64,000 nucleotides of DNA from Verpa conica (taxonomy: Eukaryota; Ascomycota; Pezizomycetes; Pezizales; Morchellaceae), in NCBI GenBank assembly GCA_033030425.1, contig JAUFSD010000002.1, forward strand, positions 2,976,001 through 3,040,000, in the 5' to 3' direction. Below, piece by piece: positions 21,904-33,534 of this stretch. Below the pieces are notes generated by a model that worked only from the letters and a program-made list of their open reading frames with translations, searched no databases and was not told the DNA's origin. Made by a program: the position numbers and the translations under genes. How positions within the stretch are numbered: the first letter of the stretch is position 1; the number at the start of each line of letters is the position of its first letter.

Positions 21904-24900
21904 TGCCCTGGCTGGTGTTGTTTACTCACGCGGTGGTGCCAGTTATTGTTGGTTGAATGACGTAATACCTCGCGCAACCCTCGTAATTGAGCCTCCGAAT
22001 GTATCTAAAGGTCGACTCAACAGATTGAAGGGACAATTGGAAACTGAACTCAATCGTGAGAACGGCGGCGAAGACGGGGTTTATGAACCCGTAAGAGTGT
22101 GTGGGGCAAAAAAAAAAACTGGAAAAAAGACAACTGGAAAGGCAGTACAAGTCCACCTGACGATCTGCGCAAGCTCATAAGAAGTTTCGAGTTGGGTCAC
22201 GACAACGACTGGGGGCGTTGTACCAAACCAATCTCGGAATTCTGGCTGGCCTTACGATATAGAGCCTGGGTCCACCCGGCAAATGAATGGAAAAAGGCAA
22301 TGGGAGGATATTTTTTGTATTCGCGAGCCAATAGTATTTACAGGTGGCGGGGGGTAAGATGGCCGTAGCCAGCCGCTGGCCTCACGCAAGGGTGTGGTTG
22401 CCCGAAACATGGGGAAGCGACATGCAGGTATCTCGGAGTATGCCCAAAGAATTTGCTCCACCTTCATGCGGCGCAAAGGGACCCTGGGATGACGTCTTCT
22501 ATATCCATGTAGACATCGTCCGTCACTCGTCTGATTCGGCACCGGTGGGTCACGGCTTATCGATAGCAATATGTATTACTCGATTTCTTAACATTTCTGC
22601 TAATTTTGCAGAGGTGGATAAGGCTTTTGGATCTAAGGAGACAACACATGGGATCTATCATATTACAGACAGAGATTTTAGGTGACAAACATCCAGGGCC
22701 CCTTTCCGACTTTACTCTGCAGAAAATGAGATCCCAGGAACGCTTATTTGATATTACTCATGAAGCTCATAAAATCAAAATGGACTATTTCTGGGACCCT
22801 CTCTCTGTGATATTGTGACACTGGGCAAGTTTGTGACTTATACTACCGTTTCTTGTTAGCGCATATACAATGACAGAACAGTCACGAGCCTTGCCACAAG
22901 AGCATACACCTGGCAGCATGATGGGTCAACAAAAAACTTGAAGTTTAAAATGACGGTTGTATAGCCTAAGGAGAATGTCTTCAGTTCCGTTTGAATCCTA
23001 GGGGGCGTACTTAGAATGGCACCCCTTGTTGCGGTCGCCTGCCTATGTTCTTTATGGAGATTACTTAACAGTAAGGATAGAGAACGGGCTAAAGCGCTGG
23101 GGAGCAGACACGGAAAGAATAGCAAATGCTGTCTCATACTTTTTGTGGATAAAGGCAAATAAAGATAGTCCTCCATGCATCTAAAAGCTATCACTCTCAT
23201 TAGTCTAGTCTATTATAAAATACAGCACCTAGAGCCAACTCTAATATAATCACTTTACGGGGGTGTTCATAACGGCAGAGGTCTCAGGTAGTTCATAAGG
23301 TTATGCTTGCCCAAGTTCGAAAATTTGCTAAAAGGACAGCTCCAATAATTGGCCAGTTGAAGCTACCTTTGGTTCTCTATCATCTCATCTACCTGAATTC
23401 TCAGTTGCAGCATTCATCTAATTGTGACCATTTTTCGGTGAATATTCTAACCCAGATTAATACTGCCAGGTTAAAATTCCATGCCGAGACATTTCGTCAC
23501 TTGAGACTTGTCTCACAATGAACACTTCCGTACCAGTAGAATACCTCCTGGTATAGCCAACTCCGGTGTACCCCGCAAATTGTGCATAAGCTCTTACAGT
23601 CAATCCATTAGTTGCCATCTAAGATGTCTACTGCATCCCCCTCCTGCCCTAATAACTGTAAGGCGCATGAGCGTAGATCTTTCATTATCCAAGACAGAGG
23701 AATCAGTTCCATTCAATTGACTCATGTCTTAAAACCACCTACAGTTAGTAGACGGAATATTGGCCCCTAAGTCAAGGAGCAGTCGGATCACTGCCTCGCG
23801 GCGCCATTCCATACTACATGATGCAATGCCCATTCGCTCGGCCGGGTTGAAGAATCAGCATTCCTGTTAAGCAACAGTTGCATTTCCCCATATTCTTTAT
23901 ACGTTGCACAACATAACACTGCATATCCCGCACTGTCCTGAACTAAGGGGAGCACTACCCCATTTGCCAAGTAATGTTAGAATAGCGCTTAAGTTTCCTA
24001 GGGAAGATGCTACATACAACGAAAAAACTAACCATTAGGATAATACCTCGGGTACGCACTGGTTAGACCTTCTCCACAATGAACGGCTTGCAGGTAGGAA
24101 GAAGTACTGCTCGAGCCTCTCTAGAGGTTTGAGAACCGTATCCGTTGATGAGTTCTCGGTGGTAAAAACCCGGTTTACAGGTAGAACATTCTACGTGGGG
24201 TGTGGATTCGAGATTTGTAGGAGTTATAAGATCCACAAGCAACCTGGGTGGCAAATAAATCAGAGGGCAGATATGTCGTACAACCAATAGCGATTCCGAG
24301 ATCTGCATATCCAATGGGCATTCGTTCGCTGTGTATTGTAATACACCAGCTGAATGATGCCACCGGTCGTGACCAAGCTCGCATATACACGTCGAGGGTT
24401 GTTATCCCCTTTGACAGATCAAATTCCTCAAGCTCGTATCTCCTAAACCTTACAGCTACAGTTTTCTCAAAGCTCACTGGCTGTGAGAGTCCATCAAGCT
24501 TTAGTTTGTTAGCAGAGTATCTTTAGCACTAGCTCCACGTAGCTCTTATGCTTCTTAAAGAAAGTTCCATCACCCCGCCATATGTAGGGTTAGGAGGCTG
24601 TCTCCCAGAGAAATTCTTCAACCCCTCGAGCTCTTGCATGACCTGCCTCACGGTGGGTTTTTAGCAAAGGTAGTCAATACGAAAGTGAACCAACAAGACG
24701 TAGAAATTACTGCAATACTAGTTATATGACTATAGCTCCCGAGAGGTTGGTGGCAATAAAACGGATACCTATATTCTGTTTGTAAAATCCACAAGATCAG
24801 ATCAAATCTTATTCTAATATTTTCCCTGCAGAACAAGGCGTTTGGTCTTTGGGTTCTCTTTAGTCCTCTCTTGAATATAAATTGGTACATTGTCCTGCTT

Positions 24901-25020
24901 CGCCAATATCTCAATATTATTTTCCGTTTAGAGAGAATCTTAAATATCTTCTATATATTATCAGCCAGCTGAGGAAGTTAGATCTGTTCTTATCCATATG
25001 GTGAAGGGGGATATAATCTT
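21904..25020. other. Gene-poor region with degraded fragments
   Basis: No intact gene. An ankyrin-repeat relic (23740-23970, minus) and a possible kinase C-terminal relic further upstream on the same strand (about 24540-24670) are the only coding traces. A fan of other short open frames has no family signal. Confidence 0.45.
23740..23970 (-). pseudogene. Ankyrin-repeat gene fragment (frameshifted)
   Basis: Minus-strand translation gives an ankyrin-like repeat: EMQLLLNRNAD, then SEWALHHVVWNGA, then after a one-base frame change EAVIRLLLDLGANI. The [LH]-L-L-L-x-x-[GN]-A and ALHHxVxNGxxEAVxxLLL pattern is characteristic. The frame breaks near 23810 and there is no start or downstream continuation, so this is a decayed fragment. 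Further upstream on the same strand (about 24540-24670) a KPTVRQVMQELEGLKNF segment resembles the C-terminal end of a protein-kinase domain, with a stop just before it. The two may be remains of one kinase-ankyrin gene, but that is weak. Confidence 0.5.
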
Positions 25021-25029
25021 TCCGCCAGT

Positions 25030-25530
25030 GATGAGAGTCGGGCAGTCCGTCCAGTCCTAGTACGAGGACCGGACGGACGGCGAGCCATAGGGCAAAAGAT
25101 ATACGGGGACCGGACGCCCTGGGGTAGAGGGAGGAAGGACCACGAATTGTAGTCTTCCCTGCAGGGGACGGCGTAGTACGGAGACTGTGGGGGCGGTAGG
25201 GGACGGTAGGGAACCATGTGGGACAGCAGAGGACGATTGCTTTAAAGTAAAAACTAAAAAAATGAAGTAATGACATCTAACTCCTCTCTTCAGGCTCTAA
25301 CCCATAGAGCCCTGTAGGGCCCTCCATAAACTGACATTACCTGCAAGGCCCTGTAGGGCGCATGAATAAACCCCGATAATACTCGGGCCCTCCGGAGCCC
25401 TATAAAGTGTCGGGCCCTGTGGGGCCCCTGTGATCCTGCAGTCCAAAATAAATCGACCCTAGACGGACTATAGCGTATGGTACGTCCGGTCCTGACGATT
25501 TTGCGGGCCCCCGCAGGGCCCTGCGGTCCG
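25030..25530. repeat. GC-rich palindrome cluster
   Basis: A GC-rich island in an otherwise AT-leaning region. In the left part, GTCCGTCC/GGACGGAC motifs face each other (25044-25080). In the right part, five near-perfect palindromes of the GGGCCCTGTAGGGCCC kind occur at about 25306-25325, 25346-25361, 25383-25401, 25411-25430 and 25504-25526. It looks like a foldback-prone repeat, perhaps a nested or rearranged element. No target duplication found. Confidence 0.55.
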
Positions 25531-25589
25531 CCCCGGACGACTCCCAACACTGCTTTCCACAACTTCCTTTAGTCGTACTCTAGCTCTTC

Positions 25590-25877
25590 CAGGCCTTGAA
25601 ATGGGCAAGCCCAGCCCAGCCCAACTTAGTTGATGGGAACACACGCAAGGCCAAATAAGAACTAATATTACTCTTATTGCTCTAGAGCATCCTAGAGCCT
25701 CCCCAAAACCGGTACCCTCTGGTTCTACCTTCGAGATTAGTCCCTTCTAATAATTTATAAGGTAAGCCCAATTAAATGTTTGGCCCGGCAAATATTTCCT
25801 ATGACCTAGCCTAGCCCAACTAGCAAAAATGCTCTCCCGGCCCAGCCCAAATATAGGTCGGCCCATTGGAAGGCCTG
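25590..25877. mobile_element. Non-autonomous hAT-type element with 8-bp target duplication
   Basis: A 288-bp segment begins CAGGCCTTGAAATGGGC and ends with the imperfect inverse GCCCATTGGAAGGCCTG. It is flanked by perfect 8-bp direct repeats AGCTCTTC at 25582-25589 and 25878-25885. CAGG...CCTG ends plus an 8-bp duplication are the hallmark of hAT transposons. The inside contains GCCCAGCCCA-like subterminal repeats near both ends (25605-25625, 25840-25850), as expected for hAT transposase binding. It has no open frame, so it would depend on a transposase elsewhere. Confidence 0.8.
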
Positions 25878-25885
25878 AGCTCTTC

Positions 25886-28800
25886 TGACACCGAAAATAA
25901 AGGCACCGACGAATGACTTTGACATTACAAGAAGCCTAGCATGTAATTCTTCTATTATTTGGCGCTGGACTTTGGTTTCTTCAGGGAGAGAGCGTATTCG
26001 ACGAATATGTTGTCTAAATTTTGCCTTAAGTGCTCGTACTTGAAGGTGATTGACTAGCTAGGATAGAGCTACATGTCTATTAGCGGAGCTTAAAGATTTC
26101 TTTATTACTGAATATGACTATGCTTTAGAAAGACTTACTAGTCCTAGCTTCTCGGTTAGCGTTAGATCTGTATTAGCTCCTAGTACCGGACTTCTAAAAT
26201 CCCCAAATATATTTATCATTTTCCTTCTATCCTCTCCTACTGATTTCGATATGATTGTATTTGATCCCTTGAGAAATTAAATTCTAGATTTTCTTGGGGT
26301 TTGCCCTAATCGTGTGATTAGTAGATGAAAGTGCGCTATCATTTTAAAGGGACCTGGTAGATAATATACTCACTCACATATATATAAGAAACTACTTCTA
26401 GGCTACAGTTCCTCTCGGGGCTCCTAAAAAGCAAGACTCATATCCTCTATTTTCGCTTTAATTTTTTTGAATAACGGTGCTTGTACTTTTGGCTTACTGC
26501 TCAATTGTTTTCAATACTAATTCCAGCTAAGTTTGCTCAAATAATCGAATTTTGATAAGAACTCACGTTATCTGTAGATAACACCAGCCGGAATATGATG
26601 CTCTTTTCTTTTGCCTTTCGGTTCGTGATAAAAATTGTGCGGTTTCGTTCTCCCTCGGTGGCTATCAGTAAAGTCTTTAAAAACCGTCTCTTAGTTCCAC
26701 ACCTGGTTGGAGTTCCTCCAGTGCCAGCTCATATCCCCACAAGAAGCCCATCCTTATCATTAAGCCTCTGTGCCAGTACCGGCCCTAGATTCTATTCCGT
26801 ATCGTCTTATAAATTTTTGAAAGCTTTATTGAGCGAGCTTAACTATCGTTAAGTAACTCTAGAAGATCGTCAGGTACTCGCTTCAAACCACTGAGATAGC
26901 CATACTCTCAAAAAGGGATTTTACCAATGAGCTGTATAAACCCCAAAGTTCTCGTAGCAAGGCCCACGGCTTGAACTATGATAAGTGGAAAGGATATAGG
27001 GGGTTGAACTTGATATCCTGATTCGGCCAAGATTATTGATGTCAACTAATTGGATGCGATTCTATGGCCAAACGAGTGGAATATATAAGACCCAAGTGAG
27101 GCACTAGCAACCCCTGGTGTAACCACCCTCGCTGAAAATACGGCCCCTTCTGTCTTTCCTTATTTGGTTATTTGTTCGTGGGTCGTTGTGATACTCAGAT
27201 CGGTGGCTGGCAAGTTGTCTAGGGTCCTAAACGCCACTAAAGCCATTTCTCTTCACTTTGTGGTCACTACCATACATAATAAATACAGCCATGTTAGAGC
27301 ACCTGAATTAAGCGTATATCTCAACAATCCGCCAGCGTGCATATCTTTTGGGTATCTAGTGAATCATAATTAGGGGGACTCTCTGGAGTATTTAATCTCA
27401 GCGATTGATAAAATGAAACAAATACTGAGTAGGATGAACGAGAAAAAGTTAAACTGGCTTGGTATTGTGGGCTAGGGTTATACCAGAGGCTGTGCAATTA
27501 GATATTGTTTCCCCTCCGTTGGAACAGTGGCTTATGTATGTTAGCCGTATGAAACACCTGATAGAACCAACAATGTGGGAAATGCGGGATACTAAAACCA
27601 ACAAGGTTCCACATGTAGGTGTGGCGAGTTTTGGGCGTACTCAGACATGATGGGGTTACGCTAAGCCTACTTGTGCGGTTTCAGTTTTCAGCCCTTCCAG
27701 ATTTCACGACATACTTGCTTGGTTTTTTGCTTTTGGAACCTTTAGTAGAATTATACACTGAAAAGTTCTATGGAGTTTGAGTATAACCCTTCCGTTGTGA
27801 ACCGTACTCCACCTATGTTTCCCCCCCTCGTTCACTGGGGATGGACCCTGTTAAGCAGCTAGTGGAAGCTCAAAGACACTAGACCATATTCTGAGTTGCT
27901 TGATTAGGTTAGAATACTCTTCCTTGTCAGATGGCAACCAACCGCTCTTCGCATTGGGTGGATTTTAGAGATCTGTCATGGTTGGGTCCCCCTAATACCT
28001 TACCATCGCAAAGGCTATTATGATTTTGCCTACAGAGGCCATTCATTAGCTCTTTTTGACCACCCGCTAACACGCTCACACCGAGCCGCAGATCGGCTTT
28101 ATACAAATCAAAGCTTAACTAGTTTCTTGCTCCCTTCTCTATTAATATTTAACGGGAACTCACCGATAGGTATACTTGTCGGTGAAAGGTGGTATGACTC
28201 TCCCCCCTCTTTTTTTTGATGAAGAGGGTCGATAGAGTTTATTAGTGAAGAAGAAAAAAAGACCCGCTAGTGATACAGAGGGCTTAGGTCTACACGAGAA
28301 CTGTTTTCGTTCCCCCACCCTCATCCTAAAATGCATCTGAAAATGGCTCTCATTGATAACTTCCGATGTCTATTTCTCTGCGGATACTGATACTACCGAG
28401 CTTAGTCTAGGCTTGGTTATGATAGGCCGTGCGGGAAGTTCCTCTGGCCAAGAGCCTAGAATGGCGTTTCCCCATGCATACCAGCCATATTCTACGACAT
28501 TGGAACTAACTTTCGAACCCCGGGACCCAAGATTTTATGTGCTTACCATGTAAGCCGCACCCGCGACCCAGATAAAATACTGTGATGTCATTTGGGTGGG
28601 CATTACGGTTATCTAAAAAAAACTGTCGAATGAAGTGGTAGGACATGTCGATATCTCACAGGGGGGAGGGGGTGGGACAATAGTTACACATATTATAAAG
28701 AGCATTGCGCAATCTCGCCGTTCATGGTCGCCAATTAGATTCGGCAGAATCAGTAAGTCTTGCTAATTAAGCTTACCTCTCTCTCTCTCTCTATGTTTGC

Positions 28801-30766
28801 GTACATACTTGCTATATACTCCGAGTAAAGCTCAAAGATTTTTACTTGCTGTTCACTAAATTTAGGCCTACAAAGCTTGCGCCTCGATGATATTAGTATA
28901 ACATAGTGATTTCCGCTATGAGTGCAGATCGAAGCTTGTTTGTCGTGGCTAGCACGGCACGCACGAGTTGGGCGACTGACTTCTCGGTTTGTTCCGAGCC
29001 GATACCCGGCCATAACTCCGGGTGTGGTCTAGGCCAAATAATACAAGTTTTGCATCGAAGGAATAAAATCGAGTTTACATAAGGTAGATAGTCAAGAATA
29101 GGCTTCTCACGGTTAGTCGAGAGCGCATTTCAAATCCCCGACTAAGCCACTGTCAACGGTAGACAGGGAACTTGGGGATATTGCGTTTCTTGTTGGTCCG
29201 TTAGAAATTTGAAACCTGAAACTCTTGGCTAAGCCACCCTATTAATAGTTATAGTGGGCGGCAAGCTCGAAACAGCCAGAGGCTTTAGATGATACTGGTC
29301 TAAACTCCTGCCTAGCTAGAGGAAGCAAACGCATACAATAGATTCATATATTGTACTGTACGCCTTTACATAATCTCCCGAGCGCTACGGACATCAAAGC
29401 ACTACATGTAGCTAGCCCCGTAAACAGGTTATTAGTAAGTTTCTAATGCTTAATGTTAACTCTCGAAGGACACTTTAAAACCCGAGGCTCAGCCCTACTA
29501 GTAGGTAGTTCAACCTTCAGAATATGGAGATCATAGTATGTTTGAGGTAAGTGCAAGTAAGATGGGTTTATGCGAAATCTCTAGTGTTGTCCAATTAGCT
29601 AGCTGTAGGTACCAGGGTTAGTGATTAAGGTTGGGTTGGCGGGGCTGTCACATAGCGTGGCTGGTCAGCATTGTGAGGAATCTGCATCTCATGAATGTTT
29701 TGTAGTGTGGGCCATAAGGTACGCCTAAAAGCCGAAGGGCACTTCACGGTCCCCAGATTATAAAGTTACGACTTTCTCCCTCAGGTGGTAGTAAATGCCT
29801 CTTTCACGCGTTGTAGAAGCACATGGCTTTGTTGTGGCTACTTTAGGCGAGGGCGGATACATGTAAAGTACAATACCACTAGCTTAGTGTTTTCAACCGA
29901 AGCTTAAAGAGCCTATTCCAATGACCCTGGCGGGAAAAGCAGGGGCGGTGAGTGTTGTGCAACTGCCTATCACCCCGCATCTGGGACAAACCCGTGCGCC
30001 CCTTTTGCTAGCACTTCTGGGATAGGCCCACTCTCTCTCTATTTAAGATAAGACGGTATATGGTAGTCCTCTTCTGTGACTCCCTGGTGTTTACATGTAA
30101 TCGCGGATTGCTAAGAGATAAAGCATATGTATGTAAGAAGCTGCTGAGTTATGCCCAAGTCATGCGAGAATACATGTAGTTCACGTAGCAGCGTTGAAAT
30201 TAGTAATCACTGTTTAACGGTATGGCTTAATTCAATTAACTCCAGGGATGGGGGTTTCGATTGCATCTCAGGCTGGGTTCCCCCCCGTTTGTGCCTGTGA
30301 ACACATCTCTACTTGGCCCACAAATAGTCTACAGCCCGCTGAGCCTCATTCCCAATCATCTTTCCTTTTCGTGTGGCCAACCAACAAGCCAGCCAGCCAG
30401 CCTACAGAGCCGCCAAATAAATCTCGGCGTGCCCCCGCTTGGGTCGTACCAAAGTCCATACTCTCTCGAAGCATCTCTTTCTCTTGGCCATGTTCATCCA
30501 TCCCTTATTTATCCTTCTCTGATGCCTTTGCCTCTTATCCTCCGATCAAGATTTATTTTTGCACCCATTCTTATGTGATAGGCCCAACTCCTGCTACAAG
30601 TAGGCTAACCATAGCCGTTATATCGACTACTCACCCCCCAAGACTTTACATAGCAGGCTTGAATTCTCCAGCATCTATTCTCCAGTCTACAATCGTCGTT
30701 TCGTCCCACAACCTCCCGGTTTAGGATACCCCGCGGTTTAACGTATCTTCACAGTCTTCGGAAATC
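25886..30766. other. Gene-poor region
   Basis: About 4.9 kb with no supported gene, RNA or element. A CT microsatellite (28776-28792) and a CCAG tetranucleotide run (30390-30402) were noted. The last 500 bases (30250-30766) are C/T-rich and are probably the promoter and leader of the next gene; the open frame 30248-30724 in it has no family signal. Confidence 0.45.
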
Positions 30767-33534
30767 ATGTCGAACCATAGCTATTACAATGTCCCTAACG
30801 ATGTCCCATACTCACCCACTCCTCCACCCGGTGGTTATGAAATGCATTCTGTGGGCACCAGCTACAATCCAGACCCATCCGGCGGCGCACACTTTCAAAG
30901 ACCCCTCCATCAAAGGACTGACAGCGAAAACACCTATGTAGGAGCTTCAAATAGCCCGGATATTCAAAGACTTAGCTATAAGCAAAGTTTCAACTCTGCA
31001 TTTTCTCCCTTACTAGGCTCTGATCCGGAGACTCCGGGGACTCCGTTCCAGCTCCAAACCCGGCTGTTGTCTATGAAACCTGAGGCCAAGCAAGCACTAA
31101 AAGCCGAGTATTTCTCGAGACGCCAAATGCGTACGCTGTTTATGCGTATGATTTTGCGCTTCTTATTCACTGCAGCCTGTTGTGGTGGTATCGTGGTGGT
31201 ATTCAAAATTTATGAGGAAGGTGTTCTTGACTCAGGTCAAAAACACATTTTCAATGCCATATACATAGGGATATCGATGATATTAAGTATGAATTTAATA
31301 GTAAGTAGTTGATCGAAAATAGAGGTGTCTAGGGTTTAATTTTCCTAGTCTATTTTAATATTATTCTTGTTGCTAACCTGACCGATTTTTCTCGAGCCAA
31401 TAGTCTGCTTTCAAGTCCTTAGCTGGTATGATAAGGTGGAGGTTGTTAGCTAAGTATGAGCTTACACTGAGAGAGGTATTCCTTGAGGAAATCTATGCCC
31501 TAATTCAATCTCTAACCTCGTTTTGTAGGTGGATCTCATTCTAGCTCTAAGCAGCTTTCAAAAGACACTCAAACTGCTGTTTACCCGGACTGGGAGGCGG
31601 GGCGAACCTGGATCCAGTGCGACTAAATCGTGGGCCTTTAGACTCGGGGCAATCGGCTGGATTCTTTTAGGAGTGGTAATTTCCCATGAGACCTTATAGT
31701 ACGACGGGAAGCTCTTTTGCTAATAAAATTTAGGCTGCTCAAGTTGCTATCGCTCTCGTTGGTTTAACTTATAATCATGAAACTGCCGTAGCTCTGAGAC
31801 CAGGTCCAGTAAATATCACTGAATTGAAGCAGATATACGCGGAGGCATACAATTTCGACCCTGAATATGCCCCTTCTATACCTGACCAAAAATGGGCAGC
31901 CCATTGGTTTGGGATTGGTATGTATCATAATCATTAATTCTTCCCATATCGACAGCTTTCTATCGAGTTTCTAACAAATCTGCCTATACACAGTCAGCTG
32001 GACCTACACTATCTACTGGTGGGGTTCTCCTGAAATCGACTCGGGATCGACATCGCAGGTTTTGCTCTATGACGAGCTAGATCACAGTATGACATACTAT
32101 GTAAGTACTAGATATCATAATAGAATAGTTGCTAGTGATCTTAGTAAAAACTAAACTTACGATCCATTTAGTTCAAAGAGTGGGCAACCAGTACTAGCAA
32201 TCCTGATCAACTCGCAACGGTTTTAACCAACCGATCTATAACCGTTTACCCACAATGTGATTATTACGCTATCCCCGAGAGCCAGTATGGTGCCAAGGAT
32301 TCGCCATTTGAAATTACTACGAGGGATGGTGGGAGCTCCACAATTGACTGGCTACAGGTAAATCTCCAAGAAATAAAAGGGGTGTAATTTAATATAAATG
32401 CTAACTTTATCTTAGGAATCTGGGCCTAACGTAACGTATGGATCTATACCGACACATATTTAGTAAAAAAAAACTAACTTTCGGGGGGTACTATAGCATT
32501 ATTGTGAATCCTATATGGGAAGGAAAGAGTTCGGAGTATATTTCTTGTGGAGATCGCTGCAGCCCGATCTATATTTTTGAGTTTTTCGATAAGGGAGAAG
32601 GCAATTTCTTTAACTGTACCGCTACAGTTTCGGAAGTTGATGGCGCCACCGAGGAGGTGCATGATATGCCTGACGACATTGCTAGAATCTTCGCAGGTGC
32701 TCCGGGATCTGAGGGATGGCAAGATGATGACGGGCGCCAGTTCGTGAGATATAGTCAAGCGTATGTATTAAAAAAAAACCTAGTTCTCCCTGAAACCCTA
32801 TATTGTTATAAAATAGTGTCTCAGTACTAATTCACAGAGTATTGTAATTATAGGAGTTTATGGGGTTATCCAGATGACTCCGGTGAATCTGGGGAAGCCA
32901 ATGCTGCTACAAAGATCGCCAGGTTTGTAGCTGGCGCTATCGCTGGGTATGACCAAGTCGGGCCTATGGTCGCTGCTACGGGAATGCAATCCTGGCAGGG
33001 CGTTAGACTTGAAGTAAAATGGATGAACGTGGTATGTTATTATATACCTGTGCGACTGTTCGCAGTCATGTTCAACTGAGGCCGAGATAGTTTCTCTTCC
33101 CTTCTACCTCAAAGTCTACGTTGTATGCATAATTCACCAATACGGCTAACACAAACGTATTTCTCTCGTCTTAGTATATCTGTTTGGGCGCAATCCTCGC
33201 GATAAACCTCATATTCGGGGTCTTTATTGTCATAAAGGCCAATGCTGTCTACTGCAAAGACGACTCTTTTCTTTCGACGGCGCGTTTACTAAGGCGTAAG
33301 TTGCGATATAATATCCGTCTCAGTGCGAGGGTTTGCTAATCCGAATATATAGCACTTCTGGAACGTCTGGGAGATGCCGGATCCCATTCAAATGGTCGTG
33401 AGATCGCTGATACATATGGGGACAAGGTTGTATATGGGGTTAGGGTCCAAAATAATATTCACCATTTGGACTTTGGAGAAAACATTGAGATATTGCCCTC
33501 TGGTAAGCAATTCCCAGATGGAATATATAATTAA
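30767..33534 (+). CDS. Fungal multi-pass membrane protein with glycosylated extracellular domain, unknown function
   Basis: Eleven exons: 30767-31300, 31404-31475, 31529-31675, 31734-31917, 31994-32100, 32172-32357, 32416-32462, 32497-32760, 32854-33031, 33175-33295 and 33353-33534, giving 673 aa. Residues 1-120 are hydrophilic with Pro/Ser/Tyr. TM segments follow at about 125-145 (ILRFLFTAACCGGIVVVF), 160-178 and 235-258 (GAIGWILLGVAAQVAIALVG). A roughly 300-residue loop with sequons (NIT, NRS, NVT, NCT) and conserved-looking Trp and Cys (WTYTIYWWGSPE, CGDRCSPIYIFEFF) precedes a final TM (YICLGAILAINLIFGVFIVI) and a cytosolic tail. I recognise this as a broad Pezizomycotina membrane-protein type, not a named family. 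All splice sites are ordinary except the 34-nt gap between exons 7 and 8, which is needed to keep frame. Confidence 0.75.
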
